A DNA stretch of 48,604 nt, from contig NZ_BAAAHE010000011.1 in the NCBI RefSeq assembly GCF_039525035.1, forward strand, positions 124,270-172,873, in the 5' to 3' direction. A program made the position numbers and the translations under genes. The notes below the pieces were generated by a model that worked only from the letters and a program-made list of their open reading frames with translations, did not search any database and was not told the DNA's origin. Position 1 is the stretch's first letter. The number at the start of each line of letters is the position of its first letter. Below, piece after piece: positions 23,963 through 32,494 of the stretch. The DNA is from Sporichthya brevicatena (lineage in GTDB: Bacteria > Actinomycetota > Actinomycetes > Sporichthyales > Sporichthyaceae).

Positions 23963-24894
23963 GCCTCGACCCGGGCGGGGGCGAAGAGTCCGTCGAAGCC
24001 GTGGACCTCGATGGACTCGCCCAGCCAGTCGACCGTCTCGGCGAGCGCCGTCGGGACGCGCCGGTGCAAGAGGGTGCATCGCGAGATCCAGGACAGGGGC
24101 GTCTCGTCGCAGAACCCGCCGGCCCCGTGCAATTGATGGGCAGCACGGAAGACGGTCTCCGAGCTCTCGATCATCCTCAGGCGGAGGCTGAGGACGTCAG
24201 GGAGCGCGGCCTGGGGGTCCGACGCCAGGCGGAACAAGGAGAACCGGGCGAGTTCGTCGAGTCCCGCAACGGCCACCTCCATGTCGGCCAACTTGAACTG
24301 CACGGCCTGGAAGTCCGCCAACCGGCGGCCGAACTGCACCCGGTCACGGCAGTGCGTGACGGAGGCGTCCGTGGCCGCCCGCATGGCGCCGAGCACCGTC
24401 CAGGACTGGAACAGCAGGTGGTACGGAATCGTCGAGGGGTCCGCCGTCACCTGGTCGCCCAGGACCAGATGACAGGCGAAGGGGCTCGACAGCGACGACG
24501 AGTCCGCCACCGCGTCCCGGACCAGCCGAGCGGTCCCGTCGGGCAGCAGCGCCGTCCATCCCCCCATGAGGTCGCCGTGATCCATCACCGGCGACCTCGG
24601 ATGGAGCACCGTCGCGCCGGCGCCGCCGGGCCCGCTCAGTGCCCCGGTTACCGGGTAGGGCAGGGCGGTGGCCCCGGCCGCCCGGCAGACCGCCGCCGCC
24701 ACCGCCAACTGCTCCAGGTCTTCGCGTGGGTCGACGTCAAAGACGCCGAGGGCGGACAGCATCGGCGCCACCAGGTGCTCACGCAACGTCGGGTCCTGCG
24801 CGCACCGCTCGGTCAGATTGCCACCCAGGCTCGTGATGGCATCGACCACCACGCGCTCGAACTCGACGGCGCTGCGGGGAAGTTTGGTGTCCAT
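23959..24894 (-). CDS. Acyl-CoA dehydrogenase, short-type subunit
   Basis: A 311-residue, shortened dehydrogenase-fold protein. N-terminal helices start at FERVVVDAITSLGG. The C-terminal domain contains RDRVQFGRRLADFQAVQFKLADMEVAVA and HQLHGAGGFCDETPLSWISR. The flavin segment WCQGFSEP found in long types is absent, consistent with a partner subunit that completes a shared FAD site. The ATG at 24894 overlaps the stop of the next dehydrogenase by one base (TGATG), so the two are tightly coupled and probably form one alpha2-beta2 enzyme. Confidence 0.82.
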   Translation of the reverse strand: MDTKLPRSAVEFERVVVDAITSLGGNLTERCAQDPTLREHLVAPMLSALGVFDVDPREDLEQLAVAAAVCRAAGATALPYPVTGALSGPGGAGATVLHPRSPVMDHGDLMGGWTALLPDGTARLVRDAVADSSSLSSPFACHLVLGDQVTADPSTIPYHLLFQSWTVLGAMRAATDASVTHCRDRVQFGRRLADFQAVQFKLADMEVAVAGLDELARFSLFRLASDPQAALPDVLSLRLRMIESSETVFRAAHQLHGAGGFCDETPLSWISRCTLLHRRVPTALAETVDWLGESIEVHGFDGLFAPARVEA

Positions 24895-26036
24895 CACTCG
24901 CCCAACAGTCCGCGGGAAAGCGTCCGCCGCTGCATCTCGATGGTGCCCGACGACACCGTTGCCGCCTGTGCGTAGCGCCAATGATCCTCGACCGATCGCT
25001 CGAACGAACCGACCGGCGCCAGTACCCCCGGACCGCACATCTCGCCGACCACTTCGCCGACCTCCTGATCGAGTTGGGTGACGGCGATGCGGTACGCCGC
25101 CGCGACCTCGGGTGACCGGTTGCCTCGTTCGATCTCGGACACGACCCGGTACGCCAACAACTGGGCCTCCCGCGTGTGCACGAGAGCGGCGACCCACCGC
25201 GACCGCAAGGACCCGGGAAGCGAGTCCCACTGCTCGCCGGTACGCCGGCGCGCCTCCCAGAGCAGGCGGTCGCACTTCGCGTACCGCGCGATGCCGAACC
25301 GCTCGTAGGCGAGGACGTCGAGCACGATCCGCCAGCCCTCATCGAGGGTGCCGAGCAAGTTCTCCGGCCCCACGACGACCTCGTCGAAGAACAGCTCGTT
25401 GAGATGACGGGGACCGACCAGAGACTTGAGGGGCCGCACCGAGACGCCGGGCGCGGACATCGGAACCAGGAACACCGAGATCCCGGAACGCTTGTTCCCG
25501 GGGTCCCGGGAGGTGCGCGCAAGCAGGAAGCACCACTCCGCGATGTCCGCGTAGGAGGTCCAGACCTTCTGGCCCTCGATGACCCACCCGCCGTCGCGAG
25601 CGCGGGCGTGCGTCCGCAGCGCGAACAGGTCTGAGCCTGCATCAGGTTCTGAGAAGCCCTGACACCAGATGACATCACCCTGCGCGATGCGAGGCAGGTG
25701 CTCCTTCTTCTGCTCCTTCGTGCCGTGAAGCATCAGCGCCGGGCCGACCCAGTTCACACCCATATACTGGGCGCCCCGCGGCTCGAAGTGCGCCCACATC
25801 TCCTCCCGGACGACGGTTTGCGCCCAGACCGAGGCGTCCTGACCGCCGTACTCCGCCGGCCAGGCCATGCAGAGCAACTGCTGACTAGCCATCACTTTAC
25901 AGAACTGCTGGGCCACCTGGTGGTCGGAAGCGCGCCCGGTGAAGGCGCCCGTGAAGTCCTCGGGAACGCAGTCCGAGATGACGCCGCGGATCCGCTCTCG
26001 CAACTGTCGTGCGTCCGAAGGGAACGTGAAGTCCAA
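24894..26036 (-). CDS. Acyl-CoA dehydrogenase, long-type subunit
   Basis: A 380-residue dehydrogenase. WCQGFSEPDAGSDLFAL and GQKVWTSYADIAEWC are the flavin-contact motifs, and VSSGTIEMQRRTLSRGLLG is the C-terminal signature. I place the start at TTG 26036 because AGGAG lies 5 nt before it and the protein then begins MDFTFPSDARQLRER, the usual family start. A GTG at 26051 is the alternative. It is coupled to the short-type gene downstream. It is the first gene of the leftward run, with an AT-rich palindrome immediately upstream, shared with the divergent SDR gene. Confidence 0.88.
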   Translation of the reverse strand: MDFTFPSDARQLRERIRGVISDCVPEDFTGAFTGRASDHQVAQQFCKVMASQQLLCMAWPAEYGGQDASVWAQTVVREEMWAHFEPRGAQYMGVNWVGPALMLHGTKEQKKEHLPRIAQGDVIWCQGFSEPDAGSDLFALRTHARARDGGWVIEGQKVWTSYADIAEWCFLLARTSRDPGNKRSGISVFLVPMSAPGVSVRPLKSLVGPRHLNELFFDEVVVGPENLLGTLDEGWRIVLDVLAYERFGIARYAKCDRLLWEARRRTGEQWDSLPGSLRSRWVAALVHTREAQLLAYRVVSEIERGNRSPEVAAAYRIAVTQLDQEVGEVVGEMCGPGVLAPVGSFERSVEDHWRYAQAATVSSGTIEMQRRTLSRGLLGE

Positions 26037-26054
26037 AGAATCTCCTACCACCCG

Positions 26055-26079
26055 CGCTAAATATGATGATATTTTAGCG
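26055..26079. promoter_or_regulatory. AT-rich palindrome in the divergent dehydrogenase/SDR promoter
   Basis: CGCTAAATAT at 26055-26064 faces ATATTTTAGCG at 26069-26079 around GATG, a near-perfect inverted repeat. The internal 16-mer ATATGATGATATTTTA (26061-26076) matches 14 of 16 bases of 31615-31630, the other main promoter of this region. It is a candidate operator for a shared repressor, possibly one of the two GntR-type proteins. Confidence 0.5.
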
Positions 26080-26113
26080 GAGCTGAAAACGGTCCACAAC
26101 CACGAGGAAGCCG

Positions 26114-26914
26114 ATGTTCGAGTTGGACGGCAAGGTCGCGGTCGTCACGGGCGGTGGCAAGGGAATCGGGCGCGGCATCGCCCGAGCGCTCGCCGACGCA
26201 GGGGCGACCGTTGTCATCGTCGGTCGCGACACCGTCGCTCTCCGCCGCACCGTCGAGGAGATCCACGACCGCGGCGGGGAAGCCCGTTACCTGCAGGCTG
26301 ATCTCCGGGATCTGTCGGCACCGGATCGGATCATCGAATCCGTGCTGACCTGGCACGGACGGCTGGACTGTTGGGTCAACAACGCCGGCAGTGCCATGCC
26401 CTCCGACGTCGGGCCACTGCTCAGCATCACCGAGGACCGGTGGGACCGCGTCGTCGACCTGAACCTGAAGAGCGCCTTCTTCGCGTCCCAGGCGGCGTGC
26501 CGCGCCATGCCCAAGGGCGGATCGATCATCAACATCAGTTCCCGCAGCGGTTCGCAACCCAATCCGAACACCGGCCAGTACGGGGCGTCCAAAGCGGCTC
26601 TGGAGAACCTCACGATGACCATGGCCGTCGAGTGGGGGCATCTCGGCATCCGCGTGAACGCAGTCGCCCCCGGCCTGGTCCTCACCGAACTCGACGAGAC
26701 GCCCGACGGCGTCATGTACTCGGCCGAGCGCCGTCAGCGACAGATCGAACTGATCCCGGCCGGCCGCCTCGGAGTTGTCGACGACATCGGCCCGCTGTGC
26801 GTGTACCTGGCCTCCGACGAGTCGGCGTGGGTGTCCGGAGCAATCATCCCGGTCAACGGTGGCAGCCGAGTCTCGGTCGGTTACCTGTCGTACCTGAAGA
26901 AGGTCCGGCACTGA
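26114..26914 (+). CDS. Short-chain dehydrogenase/reductase (SDR)
   Basis: A 266-residue classical SDR. The cofactor motif is TGGGKGIGRG (residues 13-22), NNAG follows, and the catalytic residues lie in SIINISSRSGS and QYGASKAA (Tyr-x3-Lys). The C-terminal VSGAIIPVNGG is the family substrate-loop end. It probably oxidises a hydroxyacyl-CoA or a ring hydroxyl with NAD(P)+. The gene is divergent from the dehydrogenase run and monocistronic; a strong hairpin begins 6 nt after its stop. Confidence 0.9.
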   Translation: MFELDGKVAVVTGGGKGIGRGIARALADAGATVVIVGRDTVALRRTVEEIHDRGGEARYLQADLRDLSAPDRIIESVLTWHGRLDCWVNNAGSAMPSDVGPLLSITEDRWDRVVDLNLKSAFFASQAACRAMPKGGSIINISSRSGSQPNPNTGQYGASKAALENLTMTMAVEWGHLGIRVNAVAPGLVLTELDETPDGVMYSAERRQRQIELIPAGRLGVVDDIGPLCVYLASDESAWVSGAIIPVNGGSRVSVGYLSYLKKVRH

Positions 26915-26919
26915 CGCCG

Positions 26920-26955
26920 GTGCTCGGCGTCGGCGGGAACGCCGACGCCGAGCAC
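26920..26955. terminator. Bidirectional terminator between SDR and dehydrogenase genes
   Basis: A perfect 16-bp stem (26920-26935 with 26940-26955) and a GGAA tetraloop fill the gap between two convergent genes (stops at 26914 and 26961). It can terminate transcription from both sides. Confidence 0.85.
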
Positions 26956-26960
26956 TCCGG

Positions 26961-27935
26961 TCAGAACGACGAGACGCGGGGCAGCGCCGGCACCGACGAC
27001 GCGAGCCGGCCCAGCTGCGGCTGCAGCTGATGGTGCGACCCCAGCACGACGTCGAGGGTCCCCGTGTAGCGGACGAAGTGGTGGAACGGAAACTCCCACG
27101 TCATCCCCGTGGCACCGAGGACCTGCTGGCAGGCGGCTGTCACCTCGGCCGCGCAGCGACCGGCGGCCAGCTTCGCCAAATCCGCTGACCACAGATCGGC
27201 CGTCCGCCACGCTGTGGCCGTGAGCGCTGCTGCGCCTTCGATCTCCACGTACGCGTTGGCCAGGCCGTGCTGGACGCACTGGTTCGCCCCGATCGCACGG
27301 CCGAACTGGTGCCGTGTGGTCACGTGCTGGACGGCGATGTCCAGCATCTCTCGAGCCGCCCCGACCATCATCTGCGCGACGGCAGTCCGGGCGTAGGCGA
27401 GGGCGTCGACCCATCGCGATCCGTCGGGGCCGGCGGCTGCGATGCCGGCCGCGTCGAGCTCTCCACGGACCGTCGTGAGGCCGACCTCGTCGGACCAGGC
27501 ATCCCGCGGCCGGCAGTCCAGCCGTCCGGACTCCACCGGCAGGAGAGCTCCCGCGGACGAGCACCCGAAGAGGGCAGGCAGGAACAGGAGGTGGTCTCCG
27601 ACCGTCCCGAACGCGACACCCGCGACCGTGAGGACGTCACCCTCGCGGGAAGCCGCGAACGAGTCGCCCGACGGCGACCACGCGTCGGGCCAGATCACCT
27701 TCGACGTCGCCGGCAGGTCCAGCACACGTCGAACCGCGTCGTCGACGGCCTCGAGACCCGTCCGGGCCCGCCCGAGCTCGTCGAACAACAGCTCAGCCGC
27801 CTCCGTCGGATCCTCGGCAACGACGTCGTCCCACCCGAGATCCTCCAGAGCCGCACCGATGTCTGATCGCGCCTCGGCAGTCCGTGTGAGTTCACGCAGC
27901 CGCTCTCGCAGGAAGAGGGTCGTCTCGGTGTCCAT
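26961..27935 (-). CDS. Acyl-CoA dehydrogenase, short-type subunit
   Basis: A 324-residue dehydrogenase-like protein. Conserved C-terminal motifs are VTTRHQFGRAIGANQCVQHGLANAYVE and LGATGMTWEFPFHHFVRY. The T-W-E resembles that of the short subunit at 19271-20335. The WCQGFSEP flavin segment is missing. The ATG at 27935 is the first sensible start. The gene lies 8 nt after the long-type dehydrogenase at 27944-29143, which is its likely partner. Confidence 0.83.
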   Translation of the reverse strand: MDTETTLFLRERLRELTRTAEARSDIGAALEDLGWDDVVAEDPTEAAELLFDELGRARTGLEAVDDAVRRVLDLPATSKVIWPDAWSPSGDSFAASREGDVLTVAGVAFGTVGDHLLFLPALFGCSSAGALLPVESGRLDCRPRDAWSDEVGLTTVRGELDAAGIAAAGPDGSRWVDALAYARTAVAQMMVGAAREMLDIAVQHVTTRHQFGRAIGANQCVQHGLANAYVEIEGAAALTATAWRTADLWSADLAKLAAGRCAAEVTAACQQVLGATGMTWEFPFHHFVRYTGTLDVVLGSHHQLQPQLGRLASSVPALPRVSSF

Positions 27936-27943
27936 CCGCAGTC

Positions 27944-29143
27944 CTACCGTGGGAGCCCGAGCAACTGCTGGGCAACGATTGATCGTTGAACCTCGGCGAC
28001 GCCGCCGAGGATGGTGGCCGCCCGCGCGAAGTACCACGCGGACCGCCAGTAGGCCGCCCACTCACCGGATCCCGTCTCCACGGCGGGATGGAGCAGCCGT
28101 CGTGCACCGTCGGTCACGCACTGTTCCGCGCGGGACAGCAGCAGCTTGTCGATCGATGCCTCAGGGCCGAGCCGCGCGCCGGCCGCCAGGCGGCTCAACG
28201 TGCTCGCGGTGCGGGCACGAAGGGTACTGACCGCCGCGTACATCTCACCCAGCACCGCCGCCTCCAGATCACCGGGGGGACCGGGCATCTGATGGCGGAC
28301 CAACTCGACCCGGTGGTGAAGAACGGCTTGGCGCATCCAGGCGTACATGCCGCGTTCGAACTGCAGCAGGTACATCGCCACCTCCCAGCCCTTGCCGACC
28401 TCGCCGATCAGCCGGTCCGCGGGCACCTCCACGTCGTCGAGGAAGACCTCGCACAGGTGGTTCGCACCGGCGGCACTACGGATGGGATTCACGGTGATGC
28501 CTGGGGTGTTCATGTCGACCAGCAACATGGTCAGGCCGCGATGCCGACTTTCGGGCGTCCCGGTCCTGACCAGCAGGACGCACTTCGTCGACATCTGGGC
28601 GTTGCTGGTCCAGAGCTTCTGGCCGTTGACGACCCATCCCCCGGGACGCTCGGTCGCCCGGCAGCGCAGCGATGCGAGATCACTCCCGGCCTCCGGTTCC
28701 GAGAAGCCCTGACACCACATCTCGGCACCGGTGATCAGACCCGGAAGGTAGCTCACGGCCAGGTCCGGCGCATAGCGGAGGAGCGTCGGTCCGAGGATCT
28801 CCACGGGGTAGCAGCGCTCGGGCAGCACATAGCCGGCCGCCGCCAACTCGTCGTACACGACGCCGCGCAGCACCAGGTTGCCGCCGAGCCCACCGATCGA
28901 CTCCGGCCAGCCGATCAGTGACCAGCCGGCCTCCGCCAGCAGGAGCAGGAGACCGACGTGGAGTTCGTCCGCCTCCTCGTACGACGCCGGTTCCGGCTCG
29001 CGGTAGGGAATCAGCCGATCCGCGTTCGCCGCGAGCCACTCCCGGAACCACTCCCGCAGCTCGTCGGTACCGACTTCGTTCAACTTCTCCGGCTCCTGCG
29101 CCGGGGTGGGGCGCGTTCTCGGCGGCACTTCACTCATGGTCAT
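27944..29143 (-). CDS. Acyl-CoA dehydrogenase, long-type subunit
   Basis: A 399-residue dehydrogenase with MWCQGFSEPEAGSDLASL, VNGQKLWTSNAQMSTKC and the C-terminal ILGGVAEVQRSIVAQQLLGL. The last motif departs from the usual GTxEIQ (here GGVAEVQ). The ATG at 29143 overlaps the upstream SDR stop (ATGA); a second ATG at 29137 is equally in frame. It forms, with the following short-type gene, the third long/short pair of the region. Confidence 0.88.
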   Translation of the reverse strand: MTMSEVPPRTRPTPAQEPEKLNEVGTDELREWFREWLAANADRLIPYREPEPASYEEADELHVGLLLLLAEAGWSLIGWPESIGGLGGNLVLRGVVYDELAAAGYVLPERCYPVEILGPTLLRYAPDLAVSYLPGLITGAEMWCQGFSEPEAGSDLASLRCRATERPGGWVVNGQKLWTSNAQMSTKCVLLVRTGTPESRHRGLTMLLVDMNTPGITVNPIRSAAGANHLCEVFLDDVEVPADRLIGEVGKGWEVAMYLLQFERGMYAWMRQAVLHHRVELVRHQMPGPPGDLEAAVLGEMYAAVSTLRARTASTLSRLAAGARLGPEASIDKLLLSRAEQCVTDGARRLLHPAVETGSGEWAAYWRSAWYFARAATILGGVAEVQRSIVAQQLLGLPR

Positions 29144-29913
29144 GACGCGGCGACGAGCCCGCCGTCGACGGCGATCAGCGTGCCGTTGACGAAGGATGCT
29201 GCGGGTGAGAGGAGGAAGCACGCCACGTTCGCCGGCTCCTGCGCCAGGGCGGGACGGTTCATCGGATTGCGCCGAATCTGCTCCTGGTAGCCAGGGAGGT
29301 TGATCCACGACTCCGTGCGCGGCGTCAGGGTGTAGGAAGGAGCGATGGTGTTGGCCCTCGGCCGACCCCCTTCGCGGACCGCCAGATGGCGCGAGTACGA
29401 GGCGATCGCGCCCTTGGCCACCGGATAGAAGGACTGGACCAACGAGCTCCCGCCCCACCAGGTGCCCACGATCGACGAGGTGAACACCACGCTCTCCGCG
29501 TCCTCCGGGCACACCGTGAGCCAGGACTCGGTCACGTTGATCATGGCCCCGATCGCCCGCGAGACGCTGTCGATGATCGGCGCGTCGGTCACGCTGGCCG
29601 GCCCCGCGTTGTTGAACAGGTAGCGACAAGGTCCCGCTTCGGCCGCCTGCCGCCAAGCTCCTTCCACCGCCGCGGTGTCCGCCACGTCCACGATCGCCAG
29701 GTGGGCACGACCGCCCGCCGCCGTGATCTCCTCGACGACGGACTCGCATCCGTCCTTGTCCACGTCCCAGGCCGCGACGTGCACACCCGCCCGGGCCGCC
29801 GTGACCGCCGCCGCTCGGCCGATGCCACTGGCGGCACCCGTGACGACCAGCACCGCGTCCCGGTCGAAGCCGAGACCGGACATGTCCGGTGCCCAGTTCT
29901 CAGGTCGAGTCAT
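29140..29913 (-). CDS. Short-chain dehydrogenase/reductase (SDR)
   Basis: A 257-residue SDR. TGAASGIGRA binds the dinucleotide, and FNNAGPAS is the NNAG motif. The catalytic Ser lies in VFTSSIVGTWWGG and the Tyr-x3-Lys in SFYPVAKGA. The aspartate in AAWDVDKDG after the second beta strand suggests NAD+ preference. The C-terminus FVNGTLIAVDGG is canonical. The ATG at 29913 shares a base with the ligase stop (TGATG). It is in the same leftward run as a ligase and a dehydrogenase pair, so a hydroxyacyl-CoA is a plausible substrate. Confidence 0.9.
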   Translation of the reverse strand: MTRPENWAPDMSGLGFDRDAVLVVTGAASGIGRAAAVTAARAGVHVAAWDVDKDGCESVVEEITAAGGRAHLAIVDVADTAAVEGAWRQAAEAGPCRYLFNNAGPASVTDAPIIDSVSRAIGAMINVTESWLTVCPEDAESVVFTSSIVGTWWGGSSLVQSFYPVAKGAIASYSRHLAVREGGRPRANTIAPSYTLTPRTESWINLPGYQEQIRRNPMNRPALAQEPANVACFLLSPAASFVNGTLIAVDGGLVAAS

Positions 29914-31589
29914 CAGGACCCACCCCCGACCTTCGCCGGCGTGAACGTACGGCGCTCGATGACGAACCCCGCCGCCTCGCGGTCCCAGAGACCGTCGACG
30001 CCTTGGCGAAGAGCGAAGCGCTCGCGCAGCTTGTACTTCTCCACCCGTCCGACGGGGTTCCGAGGGAGCTCGTCGAGGATCCAGAGGTAACGCGGGATTG
30101 CGAAGTAGGGAATCTCCGCGACGCAGTGGTCCATGAGCGCGACCGGGTCGATCGACACCCCCGGCACCGGCACGACGCAGGCGATGACGTCGTCCTCCGT
30201 CAGCTCGCTGGGTGCCGCGACGACCGCGACCTCGGCGACGCCCTCGAACTGCATCACCGCGTGCTCCACCTCGAAGCTCGAGATGTTCTCCCCACGGCGG
30301 CGGAGGTAGTCCTTCTTCCGGTCGACGAACTCGAAGAAGCCCTCCTCGTTGAACCGGCCCAGGTCGCCCGTGTGCATCCACAGGTTGCGCCACGTCGCCG
30401 CGGTCGCCTCCGGGTTCTTGAAGTAGCCCTCGAACATGACGTGCGGTTGGTTGGGTCGTACACAGACCTCACCGACCTGCCCCGGCGGCACCTCGTTGTC
30501 GTTCTCGTCGAACAACCTGACGGTGAGGAGTGGGTTCGGTCGGCCGGAGTAGCCGGGGGGCGCGGGGTCGTGGGCCGAAGCCACCGTGAGCGGGTAGACC
30601 TCGGACTGTGCGTACATCTGAAGTACCGTCAGTCCGAATCGCTGCTCGAACTGGCGGTGGAGCGCCGGAGGCATCGGAGCGATGAGTGCCACCTTGAGCG
30701 GGTTGTCCGCGTCGCCGGGATCCTCCGGCCGGTTCCACAGCATCGTGCTCATGGCGCCGAGCAGGATCGTCTGATCCGCACCCGTTTCCCGTACTCGGCT
30801 CCAGAAGTTGTTGGGCGAGAATCGAGCGTCCAGGACAGCGGTGGCACCGGCGAGGATCGGCCCCAGGACGACGACACTGATCGCCGCGAGGTGGAACAAG
30901 GGAAGAGCGCCGTAGACGACCGAATCCTGCGTACAACCACGGAGGTCGAACACCTGACGAGCCGACCGGACCATGTAGTTGTGGCTCATCGCCACGCCCT
31001 TGGACGGACCGGTGGTGCCCGCCGTGAAGATGACCGCGGCGATCGCGTCGCCCGGCGGGTCGGCCACGCCGGGCACCGCAGTCAGATCTCCGTCGAAGCG
31101 GGCGGGGGTCATCAGTTCGGCGGAGTCGTGCACCTGCAGATCCGCGCGGCCGAGGTCGACCCGATCCGTACCCCGATTCACGACGACCACGTGCTTCAGG
31201 TCCGGCAGGCGCGTCGCCACGGCCGCCACTTCCGGGATGCACGAGCTGTCCACAACCGCGACACCGACCGCGGCCGTCGTCCACTGGTGGATGAGGAAGG
31301 TGCCCTTGTACTCGACGTTCACCGGCACGTACACGGCGCCGAGCATCGAGGCGCCGATCCACGTGTAGATCATCTCCGGCGTGTTCGGGGAGAGCACCCC
31401 GACGGAGTCACCGAAGCCGACGCCGAGCTCCTGGAGACCACGGGCCGCGGCCACCGATCGCTCGAGCAGCGCCTGGTAGCTGATCGATTCGCCGTTCAGC
31501 ACAAGGGCCGTCTTCGCCGGCGTGCGCACCACCTGCTCGCGCAGCACGGTCGGGATGCTCAACAAAGCCGTGTTCGACCAGTCCGTCAT
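29913..31589 (-). CDS. Acyl-CoA synthetase (AMP-forming ligase)
   Basis: A 558-residue ANL-superfamily ligase. The P-loop is FTAGTTGPSKG. The Y-x-x-S-E motif is MYAQSEVYPLT. GDLGRFNEEGFFEFVDRKKDYLRRRGENI is the hinge/lid region, and the catalytic Lys is in NPVGRVEKYKLRE. It resembles the CaiC/FadD17-like branch that activates carnitine-type or steroid side-chain acids. The ATG at 31589 has GAGGAGAG 8 nt upstream; a long upstream extension is non-coding in character. It is the first gene of the run 26961-31589, with an AT-rich palindrome 25 bp upstream. Confidence 0.92.
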   Translation of the reverse strand: MTDWSNTALLSIPTVLREQVVRTPAKTALVLNGESISYQALLERSVAAARGLQELGVGFGDSVGVLSPNTPEMIYTWIGASMLGAVYVPVNVEYKGTFLIHQWTTAAVGVAVVDSSCIPEVAAVATRLPDLKHVVVVNRGTDRVDLGRADLQVHDSAELMTPARFDGDLTAVPGVADPPGDAIAAVIFTAGTTGPSKGVAMSHNYMVRSARQVFDLRGCTQDSVVYGALPLFHLAAISVVVLGPILAGATAVLDARFSPNNFWSRVRETGADQTILLGAMSTMLWNRPEDPGDADNPLKVALIAPMPPALHRQFEQRFGLTVLQMYAQSEVYPLTVASAHDPAPPGYSGRPNPLLTVRLFDENDNEVPPGQVGEVCVRPNQPHVMFEGYFKNPEATAATWRNLWMHTGDLGRFNEEGFFEFVDRKKDYLRRRGENISSFEVEHAVMQFEGVAEVAVVAAPSELTEDDVIACVVPVPGVSIDPVALMDHCVAEIPYFAIPRYLWILDELPRNPVGRVEKYKLRERFALRQGVDGLWDREAAGFVIERRTFTPAKVGGGS

Positions 31590-31613
31590 GTACCCGCTCT
31601 CCTCTGTGATATT

Positions 31614-31630
31614 AATATGAACATATTTTA
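31614..31630. promoter_or_regulatory. AT-rich palindrome in the ligase/GntR divergent promoter
   Basis: AATATG-AA-CATATT (31614-31627) is a perfect inverted repeat in otherwise very G+C-rich DNA. The 16-mer ATATGAACATATTTTA (31615-31630) differs from 26061-26076 at only two central bases. It lies between the ligase start and the GntR-type gene (start 31685), an ideal place for that regulator to bind. Confidence 0.55.
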
Positions 31631-31684
31631 TGGCGGGGTACGGACGCAAGAGCGCTAATCTGATCGTCAGGAGGAGGTCGCACT

Positions 31685-32437
31685 GTGACCGCACCAGACG
31701 AGAGCTCCGAGGGCGCGCCCCGACCGAGAGTCGCGGTGAGCACCGCGAAGGCGTTGCTCGACTACATCGACACCAATCACCTGCAGCCCGGCGACAGCCT
31801 GCCCATCGAGCGGGACATGATCGAGTGGCTGGGCGTCGCTCGGACCACCCTGCGCGAGGCGCTGCGCCTCCTCGAGGCTCAGGGCGTGCTCGAGATCCGA
31901 CGCGGCCGCGGTGGCGGCCCCGTGGTCGGGAACGTGGGGCCCGAGGACTACGCGAGCTCGACAACGATGCTCCTGCAGTTCATGAAGGTCCGGTTCGGCG
32001 TCGTGATGGACGCGCGGATCGCGATCGAGCCCGAGATCGCCGCTGCCGCCGCGGAGCATCGCAAGCCGGAGCAGGTCCGCGCTCTCGCCGCAGCCGTGAA
32101 GGACATGAAGGCTGCGACCACGAAGCTCAGCAACTTCCAGGATCCCTACGACCGCTTCCACGTGTTACTGGGCGAGTGCAGCCAGAACCCCCTGCTGTTC
32201 ATGACCGGCCTGACGTTCCGGCGCATCTGGAGCAATCTGCATCCCGAGAACGCCGCGAACGACTCGGCGACAGCAGCCGCCGTGGTGCGCGCGCACCAGC
32301 GCCTGCTCACGGCCGTCGAGAAGCAGGACGCCGAAGCGGCGCGACGCACCAGCCGCCGCCACCTGACCCAGTACCGCTCCTGGGTGAACGAGAACCTTCC
32401 GGAGTGGTTCGATCGCCGCGTGGAGTGGACCTTCTGA
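31685..32437 (+). CDS. GntR-family regulator (FadR/FCD type)
   Basis: A 250-residue repressor-type protein. The winged helix occupies residues 18-80 (LLDYIDTNHLQPGDSLPIERDMIEWLGVARTTLREALRLLEAQGVLEI). The rest is the helical FCD ligand domain with metal-site-like residues in DARIAIEPEIAAAA, DRFHVLLGE and AHQRLLTAVE. The GTG at 31685 is preceded by AGGAGGAGG. It is divergent from the ligase run and 57 nt before an aldehyde dehydrogenase gene. A CoA ester or acid intermediate is the probable effector. Confidence 0.9.
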   Translation: MTAPDESSEGAPRPRVAVSTAKALLDYIDTNHLQPGDSLPIERDMIEWLGVARTTLREALRLLEAQGVLEIRRGRGGGPVVGNVGPEDYASSTTMLLQFMKVRFGVVMDARIAIEPEIAAAAAEHRKPEQVRALAAAVKDMKAATTKLSNFQDPYDRFHVLLGECSQNPLLFMTGLTFRRIWSNLHPENAANDSATAAAVVRAHQRLLTAVEKQDAEAARRTSRRHLTQYRSWVNENLPEWFDRRVEWTF

Positions 32438-32494
32438 AGTTCGGGCATCACTGATGTCCAGTCAGATCCACCCGTCTCGAAGGAGCACCGCGGA

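Noticed and set aside
21957-24146. A 729-codon frame that would fuse a long N-terminal extension to the crotonase at 21957-22751
   Set aside because: The extension is read out of frame through a clear acyl-CoA dehydrogenase and has shadow-type composition. A GTGA overlap gives a proper start at 22751.
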